DNA from: Roseburia faecis | GTDB taxonomy: Bacteria; Bacillota; Clostridia; Lachnospirales; Lachnospiraceae | Length of the DNA: 64,000 nt | Assembly (NCBI RefSeq): GCF_001406815.1 | Contig: NZ_CVRR01000019.1 | Coordinates: 124,001 to 188,000, forward strand | Direction: 5' to 3' | Shown here: positions 37,944 through 46,538 of the stretch, in pieces | Layout of the letters: each line of letters opens with the position of its first letter | Position numbering within the stretch: position 1 is the stretch's first letter | Notes under the pieces: generated by a model | Database searches by the model: none | What the model saw: only the letters and a program-made list of their open reading frames with translations | Told to the model about the DNA's origin: nothing | Made by a program: the position numbers and the translations under genes

Positions 37944-38630
37944 TTGAGTCACATTTCAATGAAAAACCTGCCGGAATCGGAACGGCCTTACGAACGTTTT
38001 CAGATTCTTGGAGCAGAGGCGCTGTCGGATGCAGAGCTTCTTGCAATTATATTAAAGACAGGAACAAAGGATTATACGGCTTTGGATCTTGCGCGTGATC
38101 TTTTGTCGGAGTGTCAGGGAAATCTTTTGAATCTGTATGAAATCGGATATGAACAGCTTTTAGAACGCAGGGGCATTGGCCCGGTCAAGGCAACACAGCT
38201 GAAAGCAATTGCGGAGCTTTCCAAGCGCATTGCCAGAACCGGACGCGGATATCATTTATCCATGAACTGTCCGTCTTCCATCGCCGATTATTATATGGAA
38301 GAACTCCGGCACCGCAGGGAAGAGGCCTTTATGGCAGCTTTCTTTGATTCCAAATGCAAATTTTTAGGAGACAGTGTGATCGCAACCGGGAGCATCAGTT
38401 ATGCATATGTTTCTCCCATGGAACTGTTTCGCAAAGCACTGCTTCGAAATGCTGTTATGATCGTTATCCTGCACAATCATCCGAGTGGAGACCCAACTCC
38501 AAGCACAGAAGACAAAAAGCTTACCGAACAGATTCGGGCAGGCGCCTCGGTGTTGGGATTAACTCTTGCTGATCATATCGTAATCGGAGATCAGCAGTAT
38601 TTCAGTTTTCGCGAAAATAAATTGTTATAA
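37944..38630 (+). CDS. radC: RadC/YsxA-family JAMM-domain protein
   Basis: 228-residue protein. The N-terminal helix-hairpin-helix-like UPF0758 domain is followed by a JAMM metalloprotease-like fold with HNHPSGDPTPSTEDKKLT, where the two His and the Asp are the metal ligands. RadC is not proven to repair DNA despite its name. A TTG at 37944 is chosen because AAAGGA lies 7 bases upstream; it gives the N-terminus MSHISMKNLPESERPYERF. It precedes mreB as in Bacillus. Confidence 0.93.
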   Translation: MSHISMKNLPESERPYERFQILGAEALSDAELLAIILKTGTKDYTALDLARDLLSECQGNLLNLYEIGYEQLLERRGIGPVKATQLKAIAELSKRIARTGRGYHLSMNCPSSIADYYMEELRHRREEAFMAAFFDSKCKFLGDSVIATGSISYAYVSPMELFRKALLRNAVMIVILHNHPSGDPTPSTEDKKLTEQIRAGASVLGLTLADHIVIGDQQYFSFRENKLL

Positions 38631-38651
38631 CACAAGAAAAGGGAGAAGACA

Positions 38652-39668
38652 ATGAGTAACAATATTTATGGTATTGACTTCGGTACATGTAATTTTAAAG
38701 TATTCAGTAAATCCAGTGGAAAAGTGATATCTGAAAAAAACACCATTGCCATTATCAACAAAACGCAGATTTATGCGTATGGTGATGATGCCTATGCAAT
38801 GTATGAAAAAGCACCGGAAAGCATCAACGTTACGTTTCCGGTTTCTACGGGAGTGATCGCAGATTACAATTTTCTGCAGACCATGATTTTTGATTATATT
38901 GAGAAAAAATTAAAAGGAAGAGTAAAGAATGCAGAATTTCTTGTCGCAGTACCGACAGACATTACCGATGTAGAAAAACGTGCATTCTTTGAACTTTTTT
39001 ATAAAAGCAAATTTCGTCCGAAAAACGTTATGCTCTGTGAAAAACCACTTGCAGATGCCGTTGGACTTGGAATTGATGTAAATCAGCCTACCGGAGTCAT
39101 GGTCGTGGATATGGGAGCAGACACGATCGAAATTTCTGTTATTTCTCTCGGAGGACTTGTACTCAGTGATCTGATGCATTTCGGGTCCAATCGTCTCGAT
39201 GAGTCTATCATCAGCTATATCCGCAGGGAATTTAACCTTGTGATCGGAAAGAAAACCGCCAAAGCATTAAAAGAAGAGCTTGGAAGCGGACTTCCGGGAA
39301 GACAGGAAACGATGACCGTTGTTGGTCTGGATGTCGTAAGCGGTCTTCCGGTGGAACGTGAAATTACCGCAGAGGTTGTCTATGAAGCAATCAGAGCAAA
39401 TCTTGAATCGATCTGTTCGTCTATCAAACTGATTCTGGAGAAAACACCACCGGAACTTGCCAGGGATATTATCTATGCAGGTATTTATATCACAGGCGGC
39501 GGATCAAAAATCAAAGATCTTGACCAGTTGTTTACACAGATTACAAATATTAAAGTAAATACCTGTGAGAATCCGGAAGAGAGCGCAGTCCGCGGTCTTT
39601 CAAAGATTGCTACGGACTCCAAATATAAACGGATTCCATTCAGCATGAAAAATACTACGTTAAAGTAA
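38652..39668 (+). CDS. mreB: MreB-family actin-like rod-shape protein
   Basis: 338-residue actin-fold protein that forms membrane filaments guiding peptidoglycan elongation. Phosphate-1 motif GIDFGTCNFKVF, phosphate-2 motif VVDMGADTIEISVISLGGLV and the adenosine motif YITGGGSKIKDL are in the right order. It is divergent from common MreB, where these motifs read DLGTANT and DIGGGTTE; the changes to FGTCN and GADT are notable but keep the key Asp and Gly residues. Gene order mreB-mreC-mreD-PBP2 confirms the identity. Confidence 0.92.
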   Translation: MSNNIYGIDFGTCNFKVFSKSSGKVISEKNTIAIINKTQIYAYGDDAYAMYEKAPESINVTFPVSTGVIADYNFLQTMIFDYIEKKLKGRVKNAEFLVAVPTDITDVEKRAFFELFYKSKFRPKNVMLCEKPLADAVGLGIDVNQPTGVMVVDMGADTIEISVISLGGLVLSDLMHFGSNRLDESIISYIRREFNLVIGKKTAKALKEELGSGLPGRQETMTVVGLDVVSGLPVEREITAEVVYEAIRANLESICSSIKLILEKTPPELARDIIYAGIYITGGGSKIKDLDQLFTQITNIKVNTCENPEESAVRGLSKIATDSKYKRIPFSMKNTTLK

Positions 39669-39690
39669 GAAACAAGGATTCGAGGATTTT

Positions 39691-40638
39691 ATGAAAAAAT
39701 TTCGCAGTTTTCGCAATAAGAAAAAGCATCTTTCAAGTAAATATATTTTGCTGATCCTTACCGGCGTGTGTATTGTTGCTCTGTTTACGAGTCTGGTATT
39801 TAATCTTTCCGGAGGTCCTTTAAATTCAGTTGCCGGATATGTATTTGTTCCGATGCAGAAGGGAATCAACAATGCCGGTTCCTGGATTTCAGGAAAAGCA
39901 AATGACTTTAAAACACTTGGAGAAGTTTTAAAAGAAAACAAAAAGCTTCAAAATCAGGTAGACGATCTGACCAATCAGTTAAACGTCACAAAGCTCGAAC
40001 AATACGAACTGGACAATTACCGGGAACTTCTGGATCTGGATGATAAATATTCCGGATATCAGAAGGTCGCAGCAAATGTGATCGCCATGGACGGAACCAA
40101 CTGGTTTTCAAGTTTTACGATTGACAAAGGTTTCAAAGAAGGCATCAAAAAAGGCATGAACGTCATTGCCGGAAGCGGTCTGGTCGGAATCGTCACAGAC
40201 GTCGGTCCGAATTTTGCCAAGGTGCGAAGCATCATCGATGATTCCAGTAATGTAAGTTCCATGGTTCTGACCACAAAAGATAATTTCAATGTCGGTGGCA
40301 GCTTAAAGTCCATGAATCAGGATAAAGTGTTACCATTTACAGAACTCCGGGATGAAGATGATAAGGTAAAGGTCGGCGATCCGGTCGTGACTTCTTATGT
40401 GTCGGATCAGTATCAGGAAGGAATTCTGATTGGATACATTGCCTCCATTGAAAAAAATGCAAATAACCTGACAAAATCGGGAACCATTACGCCGGTCGTT
40501 GATTTCCAGCATCTGCGGGAGGTGCTTGTCATTACGACACTCAAAGACACCGGAGAAAAGGAACTGTCTTCCCAGAAGGCATCCGATACTCAGACAGAAA
40601 CACAGGACAATACCGAAACACAAAAATCACAGGAGTAG
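39691..40638 (+). CDS. mreC: Rod shape-determining protein MreC
   Basis: 315 residues. A basic cytoplasmic start is followed by one transmembrane helix at about 18-38. A coiled coil at about 80-115 (LGEVLKENKKLQNQVDDLTNQLN) leads to the beta-rich extracytoplasmic core with SGLVGIVTDVGPNFAKVRSIIDDSSNVSSMV. The C-terminal 25 residues are a low-complexity Thr/Glu/Gln tail. MreC links MreB filaments to PBP2 and RodA. It follows mreB by 22 bases. Confidence 0.95.
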   Translation: MKKFRSFRNKKKHLSSKYILLILTGVCIVALFTSLVFNLSGGPLNSVAGYVFVPMQKGINNAGSWISGKANDFKTLGEVLKENKKLQNQVDDLTNQLNVTKLEQYELDNYRELLDLDDKYSGYQKVAANVIAMDGTNWFSSFTIDKGFKEGIKKGMNVIAGSGLVGIVTDVGPNFAKVRSIIDDSSNVSSMVLTTKDNFNVGGSLKSMNQDKVLPFTELRDEDDKVKVGDPVVTSYVSDQYQEGILIGYIASIEKNANNLTKSGTITPVVDFQHLREVLVITTLKDTGEKELSSQKASDTQTETQDNTETQKSQE

Positions 40639-40641
40639 GAA

Positions 40642-41163
40642 ATGCGTAGAAAAATTGTGCTTTTTATTATTATAGCAATCTGTTTTCTCTTACAGACAAC
40701 CGTTTTTCGAGCTTTGACATTTGCCAATATCGGTCCGAATCTGCTGATTATTGTGGTGTCTTCTTTTGGACTCATGCGTGGGAAAAAAGAAGGGCTGTGG
40801 GTTGGATTCTTTTGTGGATTGCTTATCGACATATTTTTTGGGTTTTATCTCGGAGGATATGCTTTACTTTATATGTACATCGGTTACATCAACGGATTGT
40901 TCAAAAAAAGATTTTACCCGGATGATATTAAGCTTCCGATGATTCTGATCGGCTCGAGTGATATCGTAAATAACCTGATGATCTATATCGTTATGTTTTT
41001 TATGCGCAGCCGGTTTTCTTTCTGGTATTATTTTACATCCGTCATACTGCCGGAATTTGTTTATACCATGGTGATAACCATCTTTTTGTATTTTATTCTT
41101 CTCAAGATTAATCAGAAACTTGAGGAACACGAGAAAAGGAGAGCTATAAAATTTGAGTTATGA
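40642..41163 (+). CDS. mreD: Rod shape-determining protein MreD
   Basis: 173-residue membrane protein with about five or six transmembrane segments. LLIIVVSSFGLMRGKKEGLWVGFFCGLLIDIFFGFYLGGYALLYMYIGYI contains the typical MreD pattern of small residues followed by an Asp in the membrane. It starts 3 bases after mreC and its end overlaps the PBP2 gene by 11 bases, so translation is coupled. Confidence 0.93.
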   Translation: MRRKIVLFIIIAICFLLQTTVFRALTFANIGPNLLIIVVSSFGLMRGKKEGLWVGFFCGLLIDIFFGFYLGGYALLYMYIGYINGLFKKRFYPDDIKLPMILIGSSDIVNNLMIYIVMFFMRSRFSFWYYFTSVILPEFVYTMVITIFLYFILLKINQKLEEHEKRRAIKFEL

Positions 41164-43960
41164 TATCAAAGATTTTCTGAAGAAATTTTTCAGTTCGCGC
41201 CTTTTTGTGCTTGCTGCGGTATTTATCGTATTTTTCGGAATTATCCTTGCAAGAATCTTTACCCTTCAGGTCGTCAACGGAAAGTCTTATCAGGAAAACT
41301 TTTCTTTAAAGATTCAGATGAAGCAGCCGATCAATGCGGCACGTGGAAATATATATGACAAAAACGGAAAGCTTCTGGCTTACAATGAACTTGCATATTC
41401 CATTTCCATCAATGACAGTACAACCTATTCAAGCACAAAAGAAAAAAACAAGGCTGTCAATGCAGAACTTGCAGAGATTCTTACGGTTTTAAAGAATAAT
41501 GGTGAAACGCTGAATAATGATTTCAAAATTGACCGGAAAAAAGACGGTACATACAGCTTTAATGTATCCGGTTCCTCGCTGAACCGTTTTCGTGCGGATG
41601 TTTTCGGAAAAGGCTCTGCCGATGATCTTGAATATGACAAGGAGACCGGAATCGATGAGGCAAATGCAACCGCAGAACAGATTATGGAATATCTGATGGG
41701 AAAAGACAACTTTGGCATCAGCTCGAAATACGATGGGGATCTGGCATACCGTATCGTTGTTGTTCGTTATGCCATGCTTGGAAACCGCTTTGCAAGATAC
41801 AAGGAAGTAAAAATCGCAACCGATGTATCGGACAAGACCGTTGCTTATGTAAATGAGCACATGGACACACTAAGCGGCATTTCCGTCAACGAAGACATGA
41901 TCCGGAAATACAACTACAGTGAATATTTTTCATCGATCATCGGATACACCGGACCGATTTCGGAATCGGAGTATACGGCACTGCACAAAAAGAATAAAGA
42001 TTATACCCAGAATGACACCGTCGGAAAAGCCGGGATGGAGCAGCATTACGAGACCTATCTGCGTGGGAAAAACGGAGAGCAGAAATTTTATATTGATAAT
42101 GTAGGAAGAATTTCCGAAATTATCAGCAGCACCGATTCTGTAGCCGGAGATGACCTGTATCTGAGTATCGACGCAGATCTGCAGAAAGCTATCTATCTGG
42201 CATTGCAGAATGAGATTGCGGCGATTGTGTATTCCAATATCAAATCGGGCGAAATTCCGATCAACGATGTGTATACGGCTCTGATTGGCAACAGTGTCAT
42301 CAACACAGAGCATTTTTCAAAAGCGAAAGCCTCTGACACGGAAAAAAGTGTGTTAAGTGTTTTTAAATCCCGGCAGAAGACAACGCTTGGCAAAATAAAA
42401 CAGGAACTGACCAGTTCACCGGAAGCACTGAATACAATGTCGGATGAAGTGCTGGATGAATTTACTTACATCATTTCCATGTTAAAAGACGATCAGGTAC
42501 TCTTAAAAAATGAGATTGATACCAGTGATTCTGTTTACCAGAAATGGAAAGACCAGAAAATCAGCCCGAAAGAGTATTTAAATTACTGTATCACACAGCA
42601 CTGGATTGATATCAGTCAGCTGAATGTCGATGAAAAATATGCGGACTCAACGGAAGTATATGATGCATTATGTAAATATATTTTAAAGAACATTAAAACC
42701 GACACGGAATTTTCCAAAATCATATACCAGTATATGATTACGCGTGGCGAAATTTCCCCGCGTCAGCTCTGCCTGATTCTGTTTGATCAGGGGGTATTGG
42801 ATTATGATGATGCAACCGTAAATAAATTGAAAAACGGATCGTTGTCCCCACGGGATTTCCTTATGAAAAAGATTTATAACATTGAGATTACGCCGGCACA
42901 ACTTGCGCTTGAACCATGTACCGGTTCCTGTGTGGTGACGGATGAAAAAACAGGGGAAATTCGTGCCATGGTAAGTTATCCCGGATATAACAGCAACAAA
43001 CTTGCCAACGGTGTAGATTCAGAATACTTTGCATCCCTGCAGCATGATAAATCCTCCCCGCTGCTCAATTATGCGACGCAGCAGAAGACCGCACCCGGTT
43101 CCACCTTTAAGCTGGTTTCCGCAACAGCCGGTCTGGCAGAAAACGTGATTACGACATCCGACCAGATCCGGTGTACCGGAATTTATAATGACATCAGTAA
43201 CAAACCAAAATGCTGGATTTATCCGGGCAGTCACGGACTTGACAATGTTTTCGAGGCAATTCGGGATTCCTGTAACGTCTTTTTCTATACGGTCGGCAAC
43301 CGGCTGGCACAGAAAAAAACAGGATCTTATAATGATGCCAACGGTATTGATCTGATTCAGAAATATGCACATATCTATGGCCTGGATCAAAAAACAGGAC
43401 TGGAGATTTCGGAAAGCAAATCATCTGTTGCGACAGAATATCCGGTTATGGCTGCCATTGGACAGAGTGATAACAACTATACCACCGTTGCATTGTCCCG
43501 CTATGTAACAGCCGTGGCCTCCGGCAAAAAATATAATTATCAGCTGATGAATAAAATCGTGGATGCAGATGGAAAGACGGTCAAAAAATATAAGGCCGAC
43601 TATGAAGATATTTCGGACACCTTAACAAGCAGCCAGTGGGATGCCATTCATTCCGGCATGCGCGAAGTGGTTTCCACCATGGACCGCTTCCAGGGATTTG
43701 ATATTCCGGTTGCCGGAAAAACCGGTACGGCACAGCAGACCGGACATGCCAATCATGGTCTGTTTGTTGGTTATGCGCCATATGATGATCCGGAAATTAC
43801 CATCGCAGTACGAATTGCCAACGGTTACAGTTCGCATAATGCGGCAACCGCGGCAAGAAATGTAATTTCATATTACTATAAAGAAACATCGATGAAAGAT
43901 ATCAAGGAAATGAAAGCAGCCGGTGCCAACGGTAACACAGGAAACTCTGTTGCCGATTAG
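41153..43960 (+). CDS. mrdA: Penicillin-binding protein 2, class B transpeptidase (unusually large)
   Basis: 935-residue class B PBP for lateral-wall elongation. One N-terminal transmembrane helix (about 15-38) is followed by the pedestal segment INAARGNIYDKNGKLLAYNE. The transpeptidase motifs are STFK with Ser650, SCN at 706-708 and KTGT at 856-859. Usual PBP2 proteins are about 600-700 residues; the extra length is largely a segment of about 240 residues (roughly 345-590) between pedestal and catalytic domain, helix-rich and charged, with no motif I recognise. The TTG at 41153 follows AAAGGAGAG and overlaps mreD. Confidence 0.93.
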   Translation: MSYDIKDFLKKFFSSRLFVLAAVFIVFFGIILARIFTLQVVNGKSYQENFSLKIQMKQPINAARGNIYDKNGKLLAYNELAYSISINDSTTYSSTKEKNKAVNAELAEILTVLKNNGETLNNDFKIDRKKDGTYSFNVSGSSLNRFRADVFGKGSADDLEYDKETGIDEANATAEQIMEYLMGKDNFGISSKYDGDLAYRIVVVRYAMLGNRFARYKEVKIATDVSDKTVAYVNEHMDTLSGISVNEDMIRKYNYSEYFSSIIGYTGPISESEYTALHKKNKDYTQNDTVGKAGMEQHYETYLRGKNGEQKFYIDNVGRISEIISSTDSVAGDDLYLSIDADLQKAIYLALQNEIAAIVYSNIKSGEIPINDVYTALIGNSVINTEHFSKAKASDTEKSVLSVFKSRQKTTLGKIKQELTSSPEALNTMSDEVLDEFTYIISMLKDDQVLLKNEIDTSDSVYQKWKDQKISPKEYLNYCITQHWIDISQLNVDEKYADSTEVYDALCKYILKNIKTDTEFSKIIYQYMITRGEISPRQLCLILFDQGVLDYDDATVNKLKNGSLSPRDFLMKKIYNIEITPAQLALEPCTGSCVVTDEKTGEIRAMVSYPGYNSNKLANGVDSEYFASLQHDKSSPLLNYATQQKTAPGSTFKLVSATAGLAENVITTSDQIRCTGIYNDISNKPKCWIYPGSHGLDNVFEAIRDSCNVFFYTVGNRLAQKKTGSYNDANGIDLIQKYAHIYGLDQKTGLEISESKSSVATEYPVMAAIGQSDNNYTTVALSRYVTAVASGKKYNYQLMNKIVDADGKTVKKYKADYEDISDTLTSSQWDAIHSGMREVVSTMDRFQGFDIPVAGKTGTAQQTGHANHGLFVGYAPYDDPEITIAVRIANGYSSHNAATAARNVISYYYKETSMKDIKEMKAAGANGNTGNSVAD

Positions 43961-44000
43961 TCACATAGATTACAATTTAAACTAACAGGAGGTTTATTTC

Positions 44001-44810
44001 ATGGGTGAAGCAATTGTTTTCACTTCAGGAAAAGGCGGTGTTGGCAAGACTACAACAATTGCCAACATTGGCGCAGGACTTTCACGGTTAGATAAAAAAG
44101 TCATCATGCTTGATACAGACATGGGACTTCGGAATTTGGATGTTGTAATGGGAATGGAAGATCAGATCCAGTATAATCTGATCGACCTTCTCGAAAACAA
44201 ATGCCGGTTAAAACAGGCATTGATCCGGGACAAGCGTTATCCGAATCTGTTTATGATTCCCGCAGCTCTCCGCTGCAGAAAGATTATGGATTATGAGAGT
44301 AAGCTGTATACGCTGATTTCCCATTTAAAACAGGAATTTGATTTCTGTCTGATTGACTGTCCGGCAGGAATCGAAGACGGGTTTCACTTTGCCGTATCTG
44401 CAGCAGATCGTGCAGTAGTTGTTACATCTCCGCATATTTCTGCTGTGCGGGATGCAGGAAGAGTCATCTGTCTGCTGGACGGTATGCGGCTTTCACAGAT
44501 TGATCTGCTGATCAATGCCTACAATGCCCGTATGGTGCGAAAACACGATATGCTTTCGCAAAAAGATGTAGAAGATATTTTAGGACTTTCGGCAATCGGT
44601 GTAATTCCTGCCGATGAAAGAATTGTCGTAAGCCAGAATAAGGGAATACCTGTACTTTCCATGCACACAAAGGCCACCCGTGCATTTATGACCGCCGCAA
44701 GAGCATTCGCAAATCCACGTGTGATTCCGGTGGATCTGAATAAAGAAGATCCCTGCATCCGGCAGGGAAAAATATATCTGGGCGGAAAGGAATGTGAGTA
44801 TGAAGGTTAA
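44001..44810 (+). CDS. minD: Septum site-determining ATPase MinD
   Basis: 269-residue ParA/MinD ATPase. The deviant Walker A is SGKGGVGKTTTIANIG, followed by MLDTDMGLRNLDVVMG and LIDCPAGIEDGFHFAV. It shares the typical MinD length, but the last 20 residues (ending GKIYLGGKECEYEG) do not form the Lys- and Phe-rich amphipathic helix that attaches MinD to membranes in E. coli and Bacillus. It lies directly after PBP2 without a minC gene upstream. AGGAGG precedes the ATG. Membrane binding may need a partner or a different surface. Confidence 0.93.
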   Translation: MGEAIVFTSGKGGVGKTTTIANIGAGLSRLDKKVIMLDTDMGLRNLDVVMGMEDQIQYNLIDLLENKCRLKQALIRDKRYPNLFMIPAALRCRKIMDYESKLYTLISHLKQEFDFCLIDCPAGIEDGFHFAVSAADRAVVVTSPHISAVRDAGRVICLLDGMRLSQIDLLINAYNARMVRKHDMLSQKDVEDILGLSAIGVIPADERIVVSQNKGIPVLSMHTKATRAFMTAARAFANPRVIPVDLNKEDPCIRQGKIYLGGKECEYEG

Positions 44811-45018
44811 TCGTTTTTCCCACAGACAGGACGGTTCCGGACCAATTGCCCGTGAACGTCTGAAATTAATGGCAGAATCCGCACCGTTTGAACATTCACC
44901 TGCTGCAGCAAGGCGAATGAAAAAGGAAATTTCGGATATTATTTCAAGGTATTTTGAATTTTCTCCGGATGACTATGAGATAAGAGTTGTTTTGAAACAA
45001 AACAGGAAAAGAGCTTAA
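44800..45018 (+). CDS. minE: Cell division topological specificity factor MinE
   Basis: 72-residue MinE. IARERLKLMAESAPFEHSPAAARRMKKEISDIISRYFEF matches the MinD-contact helix and beta-strand region, and DDYEIRVVLKQ the C-terminal dimer strand. The N-terminal ten or so residues (MKVNRFSHRQDGSG) are polar and lack the usual hydrophobic membrane-targeting start. ATG 44800 is chosen for the AAAGGAA 7 bases upstream; a GTG six bases earlier is possible. It overlaps minD and is followed by rodA after one base. Confidence 0.9.
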   Translation: MKVNRFSHRQDGSGPIARERLKLMAESAPFEHSPAAARRMKKEISDIISRYFEFSPDDYEIRVVLKQNRKRA

Positions 45019-45019
45019 G

Positions 45020-46129
45020 ATGTTAAAACAATACAAACTTAGAAATTATCATTTTCAATTGGTGGTCAGTATACTGGTTTTAAATATTATCGGTATCCTG
45101 ATCATTGGAAGTGCCAAACATTCTGTACAGAAAATGCAGATCTTAGGATGTATCATCGGTATGGTGGCGATGGTCATTGTATCCTTGATGGATTATTCCT
45201 TTATTCTGAGATTTACCTGGTTGTATTATATCGGAATCATTGTCCTGCTTGGTCTGGTTATGACAGGTATTGGTGACAGTGCCGGTGGAGCACAGCGCTG
45301 GATTGATTTTGGAGGTTTTCGTTTTCAGCCTTCCGAGCTGGCAAAAATCGTGCTGATTTTATTTTTCGCACGCTTTTTTTCCAAACATGCAGAGAACCTG
45401 AACACGGTAAAAACCATAGGTCTTTCTTTTGTCCTGATCGGAATTCCCCTGCTTTTGATTGTAACGCAGCCGGATACTTCAACTTCCATCGCAATTGCAT
45501 TAATTTTTATTAGCCTCTTGTTTATTGCCGGATTAAGTTATAAAATAGTATTAACCGTTTTGGGAATCTGTATTCCGACAGGATTGATAGGAATTACCGT
45601 TATACTTCGTATGGCACAATCCTCGGGAGATTACCGTTTCGGTCGAATTATGGCATGGTTATATCCACAGGACCCCAGATGGTCGGATATCGCAGCACAG
45701 CAGCAAAATTCTATTATGGCAATTGGATCAGGCCAGTTATGGGGGAAAGGTCTGAACAATTCCGCGGCCACATCCATGAAAAATGCGAATTATATCATTG
45801 AGCCACAGACAGATTTCATCTTCGCTGTTGCCGGTGAGGAACTCGGTTTTATAGGTACCATGGTAATTGTCCTTTTATTGCTGTTTATTGTGATAGAATG
45901 TATTCTGATCGCCCGGAAGGCAAAGGATCTCGCAGGAAGACTGATCTGTTGCGGCATGGCTGCACTGATTGGATTTCAGAGTATTTTTAATATTTTTGTT
46001 GCCACCGGTCTGATGCCGAATACAGGAATTCCGCTTCCATTTGTAAGTTACGGATTGACTTCTTTGCTTTCTTTGTATTTGGGAATGGGGTTTGTATTAA
46101 ATGTTGGATTACAGCCGAAAAAATATTAG
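45020..46129 (+). CDS. rodA: RodA-type SEDS peptidoglycan polymerase
   Basis: 369-residue SEDS protein with about ten transmembrane segments. It polymerises glycan strands from lipid II together with PBP2. Conserved pieces are GGAQRWIDFGGFRFQPSELAKI, VTQPDTSTSIAIAL (with the catalytic-site Asp), QTDFIFAVAGEELGFIG and the C-terminal TGLMPNTGIPLPFVSYGLTS. Its location in the mre cluster with PBP2 favours RodA over FtsW. It starts just after minE. Confidence 0.95.
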   Translation: MLKQYKLRNYHFQLVVSILVLNIIGILIIGSAKHSVQKMQILGCIIGMVAMVIVSLMDYSFILRFTWLYYIGIIVLLGLVMTGIGDSAGGAQRWIDFGGFRFQPSELAKIVLILFFARFFSKHAENLNTVKTIGLSFVLIGIPLLLIVTQPDTSTSIAIALIFISLLFIAGLSYKIVLTVLGICIPTGLIGITVILRMAQSSGDYRFGRIMAWLYPQDPRWSDIAAQQQNSIMAIGSGQLWGKGLNNSAATSMKNANYIIEPQTDFIFAVAGEELGFIGTMVIVLLLLFIVIECILIARKAKDLAGRLICCGMAALIGFQSIFNIFVATGLMPNTGIPLPFVSYGLTSLLSLYLGMGFVLNVGLQPKKY

Positions 46130-46142
46130 GGGGAATTGTTTA

Positions 46143-46538
46143 ATGAATATTGGACTTGTAGCACATGACTCAAAAAAGAAATTAATGCAGAATTTCTGTA
46201 TTGCATATCGTGGAATTCTGGCAAAAAACCAGTTGTTTGCAACCGGAACAACCGGACGTCTGATCGAGGAGGTTGCCAACCTCCAGATACATAAATATCT
46301 CGCAGGACATCTGGGAGGTTCCCAGCAGCTTGGTGCACAGATCGAGCACAATGAAATTGATCTCGTAATCTTTCTGCGTGATCCTCTGAAACCAAAGTCA
46401 CATGAGCCGGATGTCAACAGCATTGTGCGGCTTTGTGATGAGCACAATATCCCGCTTGCAACCAATCTTGCCACAGCGGAGCTTTTGATTAAATCTTTGG
46501 ATAGAGGAGACCTTGACTGGCGTGAAATGTACAAATAG
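46143..46538 (+). CDS. mgsA: Methylglyoxal synthase
   Basis: 131-residue enzyme (EC 4.2.3.3) that turns dihydroxyacetone phosphate into methylglyoxal and phosphate, a bypass of lower glycolysis. NIGLVAHDSKKKLM, FATGTTGRLIEE, GHLGGSQQLGAQI and VIFLRDPLKPKSHEPDVNSIVRLCDEHNIPLATNLATAE are all family signatures, including the phosphate-binding TGTTG. ATG 46143 follows TAGGGGGAAT by a normal distance. It sits at the end of the mre-rodA cluster, as in some other Lachnospiraceae. Confidence 0.97.
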   Translation: MNIGLVAHDSKKKLMQNFCIAYRGILAKNQLFATGTTGRLIEEVANLQIHKYLAGHLGGSQQLGAQIEHNEIDLVIFLRDPLKPKSHEPDVNSIVRLCDEHNIPLATNLATAELLIKSLDRGDLDWREMYK

